DNA from: Bacteroides sp.
GTDB lineage: Bacteria; Bacteroidota; Bacteroidia; Bacteroidales; Bacteroidaceae
NCBI GenBank assembly: GCA_021201335.1
Contig: JAJQFD010000019.1
Span: 1-64,000 of the forward strand
Direction: 5' to 3'
Length of the DNA: 64,000 bases
Part shown: positions 45,180-54,568 of the stretch, one piece after another
How the letters are laid out: each line of letters begins with the position of its first letter
How positions within the stretch are numbered: the first letter of the stretch is position 1
Notes under the pieces: generated by a model
Databases searched by the model: none
The model's input: only the letters and a program-made list of their open reading frames with translations
What the model was told of the DNA's origin: nothing
Translations under genes and position numbers: made by a program

Positions 45180-47039
45180 ATGAAAAAAATAATGTCTGTA
45201 GTCATTACACTATGGGCAGGAGTTTTATTACAAGCACAACAGCTGACCGTGCTTGGCAACTATGCTCCTGTATTGCCATTGGCTACAAGTGAACTAGCAG
45301 TAGTAAGTATCGGAAAAGAAGGAATAAATAAAAAATTTCTGTCAACATTATCCGAATATGCTTCCCTTACAAACTTTCAAATAACTGAAAAAAGTGATTC
45401 TTCCGATTACCGGAAGATAGCAAATGATTTGAAAAGCTTCAAACGCGTAGTTATCAGTGTGACCGGCGAGACTGTAGATGTACGTTTTCACCGTAAATTC
45501 TTGAATTCGCTTGATTTACCTGCTCCGGTGGTGTACGTAATCTTTTCTACAGAAAGAATGCTTAATCTGTTAGAAGAACCTCTTGAAAAGGCTGCTGCTG
45601 TAGTTGTTACGTATAAGTTGACCAATGACCTTCAGAAAGAAGCAGCCGATGTTCTATTTGGGAAAGCTTCGGCATCCGGTAAACTCTCAGAAACAATCGG
45701 GTATTTATTTCGGAAAGACGATGGGGTTGAACTGCTAGCTGGGTCATCCGATGGATTGGTTCCCGAAGATTACGGATTGAAATCTTATATCCTTAATCGC
45801 AGGATAGATGAATTAATTGATAAATCCCTGCAGGATACAGTTTTTCCAGGTGGCCAGATTTTGATATTGAAGGATGGTGTAAGAGTATATAATAAGTGTT
45901 TTGGAACTCATTCCATGACCGATTTAACACCAGTTCGTTCTACGGATATATACGATGTAGGTGAAATAACGCAGACCAATGCTACATTACTGGCCATTAT
46001 GAAATTGTACGATTCTGGTTTACTACGGTTGGATGATAAAATTTCCACTTATCTGCCTGCTTTGCGTAGCACAAATAAAAAAGACGTTACTATTCGTGAG
46101 TTGTTGTATAATGAATCAGGGGTCATACCCTATTTACGTTTCTACCAACAACTGGTAGATGATGAGACGGTGCAAGGACCTTTTTTCCAAGGATTTGTAG
46201 ATAAATGGCATTATACAAGAGTAGGTCACTTTACTTATGCATGCTCTGATTTTAAGTTTAAAAAAGGATATATTTCTACTCAACCAAGCAAAACATACAC
46301 TCTTCAGATGGGTGACAATATGTGGCTGCGAAGTGATTTTAAGAATACAGTTCTTCAAACAATAGGCCGTACGGAAATGACAGATAAAAGATATATCTCC
46401 AGTAGTATCGGTTTTATTTTACTCCAGTATGTGGTAGAAGCGATTACAAAAATGCCAATGGATGCTTACCTGGATAGAGAGTTTTATCAGCCGATGGGAT
46501 TGACACGAACCCTTTTTCGTCCTTTGCAAAGGATTGATAAAAGCCAGATTATACCTACAGCTAATAATGAGTATTTGCGTCGTCAGGATATTCATGGCTA
46601 TGTACTCGATGAGGCAGCTGCATGCCTGGGTGGAGTTGCAGGAAATGCCGGATTATTTTCAAATGTCACAGAAATTGCTGAAATTTACACGATGTTACTG
46701 AATAAGGGCGAATATAAAGGCAACCGTTACCTCAAAGATTCTACATGCGAACTGTTTATGACTTCCCGTTCGCAAAGAAGCCACAGAGGACTTGGATTCG
46801 ACAGGCCTAATATACATAATGTTAATAACTGGCTGGCGAATAATTGTGCGGTGTCTACACCTGAAGAGGTTTTTGGACATACAGGGTTTACAGGTACATG
46901 TGTATGGGCCGATCCGGTTAACAAATTGATTTACGTATTCCTTAGTAACCGGGTTTCCCCCAATATCTGGAATGATAAAATCATCCAAAAAAGAGTACGT
47001 GAAGAAATACAAGATATTATTTACGAATCAATGAAATGA
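45180..47039 (+). CDS. Serine beta-lactamase-fold pseudoenzyme (catalytic residues lost)
   Basis: A 619-residue exported protein (signal MKKIMSVVITLWAGVLLQAQ). Residues about 20-190 resemble the C-terminal domain of a GH3 glycosidase, and about 200-619 a class C beta-lactamase-type domain. It is a paralogue of the end of the next gene: compare IYDVGEITQTNATLLA with IYDIASLTKTTGTLLA there. The S-x-x-K motif has become E262-I-T-Q265, and the Tyr of the Y-S-C motif aligns with Ser (SSSIGF). GHTGFTGT is kept. All three catalytic residues are therefore missing, so it should not hydrolyse beta-lactams or peptides by the usual mechanism. It may be a binding partner. The start at 45180 fits the signal peptide. 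Its stop overlaps the next start (ATGA). Confidence 0.85.
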   Translation: MKKIMSVVITLWAGVLLQAQQLTVLGNYAPVLPLATSELAVVSIGKEGINKKFLSTLSEYASLTNFQITEKSDSSDYRKIANDLKSFKRVVISVTGETVDVRFHRKFLNSLDLPAPVVYVIFSTERMLNLLEEPLEKAAAVVVTYKLTNDLQKEAADVLFGKASASGKLSETIGYLFRKDDGVELLAGSSDGLVPEDYGLKSYILNRRIDELIDKSLQDTVFPGGQILILKDGVRVYNKCFGTHSMTDLTPVRSTDIYDVGEITQTNATLLAIMKLYDSGLLRLDDKISTYLPALRSTNKKDVTIRELLYNESGVIPYLRFYQQLVDDETVQGPFFQGFVDKWHYTRVGHFTYACSDFKFKKGYISTQPSKTYTLQMGDNMWLRSDFKNTVLQTIGRTEMTDKRYISSSIGFILLQYVVEAITKMPMDAYLDREFYQPMGLTRTLFRPLQRIDKSQIIPTANNEYLRRQDIHGYVLDEAAACLGGVAGNAGLFSNVTEIAEIYTMLLNKGEYKGNRYLKDSTCELFMTSRSQRSHRGLGFDRPNIHNVNNWLANNCAVSTPEEVFGHTGFTGTCVWADPVNKLIYVFLSNRVSPNIWNDKIIQKRVREEIQDIIYESMK

Positions 47040-50023
47040 TAGGCAAAAAGATACTTTTATTCCTTTTTCCGATTTTAACTTTCTTTGTATCTGCAAAGTC
47101 TCAGGTCGATCCTGTGTTATATTATAAAGCTTTGCAGGACGAACATTGTCAACAATGGGTTGACTCTGTTTTCAATAAAATGACTCTGAAAGAAAGGGTC
47201 GGGCAACTTTTCATATATACCATTGCTCCGGATGAGAGTGCCGCTAATAAAGCATTGTTGCGTGATGTAGTGCGTACTTACAAGGTAGGAGGGCTATTAT
47301 TTTCGGGAGGTGCCCTTGAAAAATACGCCCGTCTCATCAATGAAGCACAAGAGATGGCTGAAACACCTCTAATGATTACCTTTGATGGAGAATGGGGATT
47401 GGGCATGCGTATCAAAACCATTCCTGCCTTTCCCCGCAATATGATATTAGGCAGTATACAAGATGAAAAGTTGATATACGAATATGGAAAAGAAGTAGCT
47501 CGCCAATGCCGTGAATTAGGTGTCCATGTGAATTTTGCCCCGGTGGCAGATGTGAATGTCAATCCCCGGAATCCGGTTATTAATACTCGTTCATTTGGAG
47601 AAGATCCGGTGAATGTCGCGGATAAAGTAATTGCATATGCCTCCGGACTGGAAAGTGGAGGTGTACTTTCCGTATTCAAACATTTTCCGGGTCATGGAGA
47701 TACCGATACAGATTCTCATCACGCTCTGCCTGTGCTGAATTTTTCACGGGAAAGAATGGATAGCGTCGAATTATATCCTTTCCGGGAAGGAATACGTGCC
47801 GGTTTGGGAGGAATGATGGTTGGGCACCTGGAAGTACCTTCTCTTGAATCGACTAAAGGTTTACCATCTTCACTTTCCCGTCGTATTGTTACTGATCTGT
47901 TAATTAATGAACTAGGCTTTCGTGGACTAGTATTTACGGATGCTCTTGCTATGCAAGGTGCGAAGGGGAATAATGTCTCTTTACGAGCAATTCAGGCTGG
48001 TAATGATCTGGTGCTGACTCCCCGTAAGCTAAAAAACGAACTGGATGTTGTATTTGCAGCTATAAAAAAAGGAGATATCAGTGAAGAAGAAATAAACCGC
48101 AAATGTAAGAAAATACTCACCTATAAATATGCACTAGGTGTCCACAAGCAGGAAGAAATACAATTATCCGGTTTGGAACAACGTATTAATACACCGGAAA
48201 CGGAAGAGTTAATTCGTCAGCTTAACCTTGCAGCTATTACGGTAGCAAAAAATGAAAACAATCTTTTGCCACTACATTCGGATATAAAAGATGTTGCTCT
48301 TCTGAATATTGGCCCTTTTACCAATAATGGAGTATTCACGGAAACCCTGAAATCGTATGTAACTGTCCATCAAATTTCCTTGAAACCCAATATGGGAGAA
48401 GCAGAACGAAAAAAACTACACGAGACTCTTGCTTCTTACAAACGAATTATAGTCTGCGTAACAGAAAGACAATTAGCTCCTTATCAGAAGTTTCTTTCAG
48501 AGTTTGCACCTATGTCAGCTGTTGCTTATGTCTTTTTTACCAATGATAAGACAATGCATCAGATACAGCCTGAACTATTGAAAGCACGAGCGGTCATTCT
48601 TGCCCATAACAATGATAAATTTGTGCAAGGACAGGTAGGAAATGCGATGTTTGGGAAAGCCATTCTAAATGGCCATTTATCAGTGAGTGTTGGCAAGTTG
48701 TTTAAGGCGGGGGACAGGGTAACTCTTTCTCCACTTACTCCGTATTACTATAACCCGGATGAATATGGAATGCGTTCAAGAGTTTTAACACAGATTGACT
48801 CCATAGCCTTGGAAGGAATCCGGAAAGGAGCTTATCCGGGATGCCAGATAGTAATCTTAAAAGATGGTAAAACCATGTACGATAAATGTTTTGGGACACT
48901 TACTGGAGAAAAGAATTCACTCAGAGTAACCCCCAATAACATCTATGATATTGCATCCTTAACGAAAACAACAGGAACTTTACTGGCTGTAATGAAGTTA
49001 TATGATAAGGGGTTATTCAACCTTACAGATCGTATATCCAAATATCTGCCCTATCTTCGCGATACTGATAAAGAGGATATTACGATCCGTGAATTACTTT
49101 TTCATGAATCAGGTTTGCCTTCCAGTATCTTTTTTTATCAGAAGGCAATTGATCCTGACAGTTATGATGGACGTTTGTTTAGTGCAAAAAAAGATGCTTC
49201 ACATACAGTGAAGGTTGGCGCACGCTCATTCGCTCAACCCCGGTTTGCATTTAGAAAAGGATTAATTTCTCCAGAAAAGACCGAGACCAACACCATGCAG
49301 ATAACTGATAATATGTGGTTGAACAAAGCTTTCAGGGATACTATAAATGATAATATTGTAAAGGTAAAATTAGGTGAGAAGAAATACAGATATAGTTGCG
49401 TTGGTTTTGTTTTGCTGCAGAAGTTGGTGGAAAAGTTGGCTAAGATGCCTCTCGATGAATATCTGCAACAGGAGTTTTACGGACCGATGGGACTGGAAAG
49501 AACGGCTTTTTTACCTTTGCGTTACTTCCCGAAAGAGGAAATAGTTCCTTCTACAAAGGATCCGTTTCTTCGAAAAACCACTATTCGCGGGCATGTACAT
49601 GACGAAACAGCTGCATTTCAGGGAGGTATTTCTGGTAATGCAGGATTGTTTTCTACTGCCAGGGAAATAGCTCGAATTCATCAGATGATCTTAAATGGTG
49701 GAGAATTAGATGGGAAGCGATACCTGAGTAAAGAAACCTGCCGGTTATTTACAACTGCCAAGTCTAAAAATAGCAGAAGGGGATTAGGCTTTGACAAACC
49801 AGATATGAAGGATAATAAGAAAAGCCCTTGCTCGGAATTCGCTTCAGCTTCTGTCTATGGTCATACCGGTTTTACCGGAACCTGTGCCTGGGTTGACCCA
49901 GATAAAAAACTCATTATGGTTTTTATTAGTAATCGGATCTATCCAGATCCCTGGGTAAATGAATTATCAAAGCAAAACATACGGAGTCGGATACAAGACG
50001 CGATGTATCAATCACTCAGATAA
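47036..50023 (+). CDS. Fusion of NagZ-type GH3 glycosidase and serine beta-lactamase-type hydrolase
   Basis: A 995-residue exported protein (signal ending near VSAKSQ). The N-terminal half is a family 3 beta-N-acetylhexosaminidase: KHFPGHGDTDTDSHHALP is the NagZ acid/base loop and VFTDALAMQGA holds the nucleophile Asp. A GH3 C-terminal domain follows, and from about residue 590 a class C beta-lactamase-like domain with S641-L-T-K644, YSCVGF and GHTGFTGT. NagZ removes GlcNAc from peptidoglycan fragments; the hydrolase domain may act on peptide stems. The fusion is known in Bacteroidetes. It overlaps the pseudoenzyme gene by four bases, so the two are probably made together. It has a hairpin terminator after the stop. 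Confidence 0.9.
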   Translation: MIGKKILLFLFPILTFFVSAKSQVDPVLYYKALQDEHCQQWVDSVFNKMTLKERVGQLFIYTIAPDESAANKALLRDVVRTYKVGGLLFSGGALEKYARLINEAQEMAETPLMITFDGEWGLGMRIKTIPAFPRNMILGSIQDEKLIYEYGKEVARQCRELGVHVNFAPVADVNVNPRNPVINTRSFGEDPVNVADKVIAYASGLESGGVLSVFKHFPGHGDTDTDSHHALPVLNFSRERMDSVELYPFREGIRAGLGGMMVGHLEVPSLESTKGLPSSLSRRIVTDLLINELGFRGLVFTDALAMQGAKGNNVSLRAIQAGNDLVLTPRKLKNELDVVFAAIKKGDISEEEINRKCKKILTYKYALGVHKQEEIQLSGLEQRINTPETEELIRQLNLAAITVAKNENNLLPLHSDIKDVALLNIGPFTNNGVFTETLKSYVTVHQISLKPNMGEAERKKLHETLASYKRIIVCVTERQLAPYQKFLSEFAPMSAVAYVFFTNDKTMHQIQPELLKARAVILAHNNDKFVQGQVGNAMFGKAILNGHLSVSVGKLFKAGDRVTLSPLTPYYYNPDEYGMRSRVLTQIDSIALEGIRKGAYPGCQIVILKDGKTMYDKCFGTLTGEKNSLRVTPNNIYDIASLTKTTGTLLAVMKLYDKGLFNLTDRISKYLPYLRDTDKEDITIRELLFHESGLPSSIFFYQKAIDPDSYDGRLFSAKKDASHTVKVGARSFAQPRFAFRKGLISPEKTETNTMQITDNMWLNKAFRDTINDNIVKVKLGEKKYRYSCVGFVLLQKLVEKLAKMPLDEYLQQEFYGPMGLERTAFLPLRYFPKEEIVPSTKDPFLRKTTIRGHVHDETAAFQGGISGNAGLFSTAREIARIHQMILNGGELDGKRYLSKETCRLFTTAKSKNSRRGLGFDKPDMKDNKKSPCSEFASASVYGHTGFTGTCAWVDPDKKLIMVFISNRIYPDPWVNELSKQNIRSRIQDAMYQSLR

Positions 50024-50054
50024 AGATCTTTTATAGATTGAAATTCATAAAATA

Positions 50055-50106
50055 AAAGGGACCTGCCTCTTTACCATCGTATGATGTGGAGGCAGGTCCT
50101 TCTGTT
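50055..50106. terminator. Bidirectional hairpin terminator
   Basis: GGACCTGCCTC (50059-50069) and GAGGCAGGTCC (50089-50099) form a perfect 11-bp stem, flanked by A-rich and T-rich runs on both sides. It serves the convergent hydrolase (+) and glucokinase (-) genes. Confidence 0.85.
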
Positions 50107-50126
50107 TATTTTAAGGGATATAATCC

Positions 50127-51110
50127 TTATTTCAGTTCCCAAGCCAGAGCACTGGCACCTAAAATGGCTGCATCCGCATCTTTCAACTCAGAGAATAATA
50201 ACTTGGTTTTTCCCTTATATATCTTTAATATATTGTTGTCAATTGCTTCCTGTGTAGGTTTCAGGATGAAATCACCGGATTTAGACAAACCTCCAAATAG
50301 AATAATGGCTTCCGGACTGGAGAAAGCTATAAAATTTGCCAGCGCTTCTCCTAAAATAGTACCGGTAATTTTAAATATTTCCATAGCCAGCACATCACCT
50401 TTGAGGGCGGCATCATGTATGTCTTTAGATTCAATCCTGTCTAATTCTCTTAATGAACTGGCCTCCGGACGTTCACTCAATACTTGTTTGGCAGTACGTT
50501 CAATACCCGTAGCCGAACAGTATGTTTCCAAGCATCCTTTCCGACCACAACCACAAGCACGACCCGTAGGGTTTACGATGACATGTCCTAACTCTCCGGC
50601 AAATCCGTCATGTCCGTATATTACTTGTCCGTTCACCACAATTCCACTACCAACACCTGTTCCTAAGGTGATCATGATAAAATCTTTCATACCACGAGCT
50701 GCTCCATAGGTCATTTCACCTACTGCGGCAGCATTAGCGTCATTAGTTAAAGCGGTGGGGATACCTAATCTTTCTTCAAACATGGCGGCTAAAGGAATAA
50801 CTTGTCCTCTCCAGGGCAGATTAGGTGCAAATTCAATGGTACCGTTATAATAGTTTCCATTGGGTGCCCCCATACCGATTCCTTTTATTTTCTCAACACC
50901 TCCGTTGGCATTGATCAGTGGAAGCAAAGTGGCACATACATTATCCACATATTCTTCAACTGTCCAGGATTCTCCATCAGCATTTTTCTTGTCGGTACAA
51001 GCGATGGAATTGGATAGTATTGTACCGCGCGCATCTACGATGCCAATTTTAGTACTTCTTCCTCCTATATCAATACCTACTACGTAGTGCTTTTCCATGT
51101 GTGAATTCAT
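50127..51110 (-). CDS. ROK-family glucokinase
   Basis: A 327-residue sugar kinase. The ATP-binding DIGGRSTKIG lies near the N-terminus; the catalytic region has LTNDANAAAVGE; the ROK zinc signature is GRACGCGRKGCLETYCS. It phosphorylates glucose (or a related hexose or hexosamine) to feed glycolysis. The start MNSHMEKHYVVG at 51110 is preferred to a much longer frame from 51278, whose first 56 residues have no family match. It is transcribed divergently from the efflux operon and lies next to a NagZ-type gene, so an amino-sugar substrate is also possible; glucose is the default. Cytoplasmic. Confidence 0.88.
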   Translation of the reverse strand: MNSHMEKHYVVGIDIGGRSTKIGIVDARGTILSNSIACTDKKNADGESWTVEEYVDNVCATLLPLINANGGVEKIKGIGMGAPNGNYYNGTIEFAPNLPWRGQVIPLAAMFEERLGIPTALTNDANAAAVGEMTYGAARGMKDFIMITLGTGVGSGIVVNGQVIYGHDGFAGELGHVIVNPTGRACGCGRKGCLETYCSATGIERTAKQVLSERPEASSLRELDRIESKDIHDAALKGDVLAMEIFKITGTILGEALANFIAFSSPEAIILFGGLSKSGDFILKPTQEAIDNNILKIYKGKTKLLFSELKDADAAILGASALAWELK

Positions 51111-51287
51111 GATGATAATTTGTTTTAAAGGGTTAGTTTTAAATTGTTTTCCATACAAATTACGTAAAGTTGAATGATTCTGCAAAATCTTTTTAAAAAA
51201 AAGTTCATATGCTTTGCAACTTTTCATACATACCGTGCGTCTAATAGAACAAATCACAAAATAATCGAAATTTAACAATAAACTGCA

Positions 51288-52004
51288 GTGATAAGACTAA
51301 AGGACATTAACAAAACGTATTATAACGGGGCACCTCTGCATGTATTAAAAGGAATTGATCTTGACATTAATAAGGGAGAGTTTGTTTCTATTATGGGAGC
51401 TTCAGGTTCTGGAAAATCAACTTTACTTAATATTTTAGGTATACTTGATAATTATGATACAGGCGAGTATTATTTAAATAATGTGTTAATCAAGAACCTG
51501 AGTGAATCGAAAGCTGCGGAATACCGTAACAGGATGATTGGATTTATCTTCCAGTCATTTAATCTTATTTCATTTAAAAACGCTATGGAGAATGTAGCAC
51601 TTCCTTTGTATTACCAGGGAGTTAGTCGCAAGAAACGCAATAGGCTAGCTTTGGAGTATCTGGATCGTTTGGGACTGAAAGAATGGGCGCATCATCTTCC
51701 GAACGAAATGAGTGGTGGGCAAAAGCAACGTGTTGCTATTGCCAGGGCATTAATTACTCAGCCCCAGATAATTCTTGCTGATGAGCCGACCGGAGCACTC
51801 GACAGTAAAACATCCCGGGAAGTAATGGATATTCTCAAACAATTACATGCGAACGGTATGACGATTGTGGTTGTTACCCATGAAAGCGGGGTAGCTAATC
51901 AAACCAATAAAATTATACGTATCAGTGATGGAATAATTGAACGTGTGGAAGATAATAACCATCATGATGCCTCTATTTTTGGACGTGACGGTCTAATGAA
52001 ATAA
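51288..52004 (+). CDS. ABC transporter ATP-binding protein (MacB/LolD type)
   Basis: A 238-residue ATPase. Walker A is GASGSGKST, the signature MSGGQKQRVAIARAL and Walker B ILADEPTGAL. It resembles LolD and the ATPase part of MacB. The start codon is GTG at 51288 (MIRLKDINKTYYNG); no ATG lies at a suitable place. It is the first of five closely spaced genes: this ATPase, two permeases, a membrane-fusion protein and a TolC-type channel. They should form a tripartite pump across both membranes, in which the ATPase drives mechanotransmission rather than simple transport. Confidence 0.92.
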   Translation: MIRLKDINKTYYNGAPLHVLKGIDLDINKGEFVSIMGASGSGKSTLLNILGILDNYDTGEYYLNNVLIKNLSESKAAEYRNRMIGFIFQSFNLISFKNAMENVALPLYYQGVSRKKRNRLALEYLDRLGLKEWAHHLPNEMSGGQKQRVAIARALITQPQIILADEPTGALDSKTSREVMDILKQLHANGMTIVVVTHESGVANQTNKIIRISDGIIERVEDNNHHDASIFGRDGLMK

Positions 52005-52010
52005 ACTACT

Positions 52011-53264
52011 ATGATAGAAATTTGGCAAGAGATATACAGTACCATTCGCCGGAATAAACTGCGTACTTTCCTGACAGGATTTGCAGTGGCATGGGGAATT
52101 TTTATGCTGATCGTATTGTTGGGTGCCGGCAATGGGCTTATACATGCATTTGATGCAAATTCATCGGAGATGGCTATGAATTCTGTTCGTGTAACGGGTG
52201 GATGGACAAGTAAACCATACGATGGATTAAAAGAAGGGAGGCGAATACAACTTGATAATAAAGATTTGGAGGTAACTGGGACTCAGTTTCCAGATAATGT
52301 CATCAGTACCGGAGCTCGTGTACGCCAGGGAAGTATTACCCTAAGTTACGGCAGTGAATATGTAAGTACCAGTTTCAGTGGAGTGTATCCGAATTACACG
52401 GAAGTTGAACGGATAAAGCCTGCCGGTGGCAGATTTATAAATGATATTGATTTGCGTGAACGTCGCAAGGTAATTATATTAAATAAGAAAACGGCTGAAT
52501 TACTTTTTCCTAAAGAAGAAGCCATTGGAAAATTCGTAATAGGTAATGGAATTGCTTATCAGGTTGTTGGACTTTACAGTGATCAGGGGGACAGTGATTC
52601 CCGTGAGGCTTATATTCCTTTTACTACCTTGCAACTTATATATAATAAAGGTGATAAATTAAATAACCTTTTCTTCACTACCAAAGGACTTTACACAGAA
52701 AAAGATAACAAGGCTTTTATCGATGCTTTTCGCAAAAAGATCAATGCCAATCATCGTATCGATCCTACGGATAACGGCGGATTGTGGATATGGAACAGAT
52801 TTATGCAATACCTACAGCAACAAAATGCCACTTTTGGCCTTCGTCTGGCGATTTGGATTATTGGCATTTTTACCTTATTAAGCGGTATAGTCGGAGTCAG
52901 CAATATTATGCTTATTACTGTGAGAGAACGAACCCGTGAATTCGGCATTCGAAAAGCTTTAGGAGCCAAACCACATTCCATTCTTTTTCTGGTAATAATT
53001 GAAAGTGTGTTTATAACAGCCTTATTTGGATATATAGGTATGGTATTCGGCATTGGAGTTACAGAGATAATGAATACGGTGGCTGGTAACCAAACAATGG
53101 ATACCGGAGCTTGGCAGGAAACTGTGTTTCTAAACCCTACCGTTGGTGTAGATGTAGCGATACAAGCTACATTAACTCTTGTTGTTGCAGGAACATTTGC
53201 CGGTCTTTTTCCAGCTTGGAAAGCAGTAAAAATTAGTCCGATTGAAGCACTTAGAGCAGATTAA
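52011..53264 (+). CDS. MacB-type ABC permease 1
   Basis: A 417-residue protein with the FtsX/MacB plan: one N-terminal membrane helix (TFLTGFAVAWGIFMLIVLLG), a periplasmic domain of about 230 residues, and three C-terminal helices (IIGIFTLLSGIVGVSNIML, VFITALFGYIGMVFGIG and a final one). The cytoplasmic coupling motif TREFGIRKALGA precedes the second C-terminal helix. In E. coli MacB the ATPase and permease are one chain, but here they are separate, and a second related permease follows, so the pump may use a heterodimer. Six bases separate it from the ATPase gene. Confidence 0.9.
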   Translation: MIEIWQEIYSTIRRNKLRTFLTGFAVAWGIFMLIVLLGAGNGLIHAFDANSSEMAMNSVRVTGGWTSKPYDGLKEGRRIQLDNKDLEVTGTQFPDNVISTGARVRQGSITLSYGSEYVSTSFSGVYPNYTEVERIKPAGGRFINDIDLRERRKVIILNKKTAELLFPKEEAIGKFVIGNGIAYQVVGLYSDQGDSDSREAYIPFTTLQLIYNKGDKLNNLFFTTKGLYTEKDNKAFIDAFRKKINANHRIDPTDNGGLWIWNRFMQYLQQQNATFGLRLAIWIIGIFTLLSGIVGVSNIMLITVRERTREFGIRKALGAKPHSILFLVIIESVFITALFGYIGMVFGIGVTEIMNTVAGNQTMDTGAWQETVFLNPTVGVDVAIQATLTLVVAGTFAGLFPAWKAVKISPIEALRAD

Positions 53265-53267
53265 GAT

Positions 53268-54512
53268 ATGAGAATGGATTTAGATACGTGGGAAGAGATA
53301 TTCATTACGATCACCCGCAATAAAACACGTAGTCTGCTTACCGCCTTTGGAGTATTCTGGGGTATTTTTATGTTGGTTGCCCTGATTGGTGGTGGGAATG
53401 GATTACAAGGATATATGAAATCTAACTTTGAAGGTTTTGCCTCTAATTCCTGCTTTGTTTGGCCGCAAAAAACAGGTAAGGCTTACAAAGGTTTTCGGAA
53501 AGGGCGATGGTGGAATTTGGAAATTGATGATGTAGAACGTTTACGTCAGAATGTTCAGGGAATTGATGTAATTACCCCTACAGTTAATTATTGGGGACGC
53601 ACTGCAATCTTGGAAGAACGGAAAAGTACTTGCATCATCAAAGGATTATATCCTGAGTATAACGCGATTGAACACCAGCAGATGAATTATGGCCGCTTTA
53701 TTAACGATATTGATATTCTAGAAGCCAGAAAGGTATGTGTAATAGGGAACAGGGTGTACGAAGAACTTTTCCGTAAAGGAGAGGATCCGGTAGGAAGATA
53801 CATTCGGGTGGATGGCGTTTATTACCGGGTGATAGGAGTTAACTTTTCCGATGGGAATATCCAAATTAACGGCTCAGCTTCCGAGAGTATTGTTATACCT
53901 TATACAACCATGCAACAAACCTATAATTTAGGTCGCTATATTGATATGGTATGTATAACGGCTAAACCAGGGGTTAAAGTTACACAGATTCAGGATGAGA
54001 TTGAAACAGTAGTGAAAAGGATGCATATAATTGCACCGGATGATAAACAAGCTGTGATGTTTCTGAATACGGAAGCGATGTTTTCAATGGTTGACAATCT
54101 TCTTGTGGGAATTAATTTTTTAATATTCCTCGTCGGTATCGGAACTTTATTGGCCGGAGCCATTGGAGTAAGTAATATTATGATGGTAACAGTAAAAGAA
54201 AGAACAACAGAAATCGGTATCCGGCGTGCAATTGGTGCTCAACCTAAAGATATACTTCAACAAGTACTTTCAGAAAGCATGGTGCTTACGACGATTGCCG
54301 GATTGGCTGGGGTTTCTTTCGGAGTAATGGTGCTGCAACTGGTCGAAATGTTTCTAAACTCTGGCGAAAGTAATCCAATTATTTTCCAGATTAGTTTCTG
54401 GACAGCTATCGGAGCTACTGTGCTCTTGGTGACTTTGGGATTATTAGCTGGACTGGCACCTGCATACAGGGCGATGGCTATCAAACCAATTGAAGCTATC
54501 CGTGATGAATAA
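53268..54512 (+). CDS. MacB-type ABC permease 2
   Basis: A 414-residue homologue of the preceding permease with the same layout: N-terminal helix (LLTAFGVFWGIFMLVALIGG), periplasmic domain, and three C-terminal helices with the coupling motif TTEIGIRRAIGAQPKD. The two differ enough in the periplasmic domain to suggest distinct roles in a heterodimer rather than a recent duplication. Three bases separate the two genes. The next gene, a membrane-fusion protein, starts 56 bases after its stop. Confidence 0.9.
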   Translation: MRMDLDTWEEIFITITRNKTRSLLTAFGVFWGIFMLVALIGGGNGLQGYMKSNFEGFASNSCFVWPQKTGKAYKGFRKGRWWNLEIDDVERLRQNVQGIDVITPTVNYWGRTAILEERKSTCIIKGLYPEYNAIEHQQMNYGRFINDIDILEARKVCVIGNRVYEELFRKGEDPVGRYIRVDGVYYRVIGVNFSDGNIQINGSASESIVIPYTTMQQTYNLGRYIDMVCITAKPGVKVTQIQDEIETVVKRMHIIAPDDKQAVMFLNTEAMFSMVDNLLVGINFLIFLVGIGTLLAGAIGVSNIMMVTVKERTTEIGIRRAIGAQPKDILQQVLSESMVLTTIAGLAGVSFGVMVLQLVEMFLNSGESNPIIFQISFWTAIGATVLLVTLGLLAGLAPAYRAMAIKPIEAIRDE

Positions 54513-54568
54513 ATAGAAATGACTTTACTAATTATATGCTTATAATAAAAATTAAAATAATACACAAC

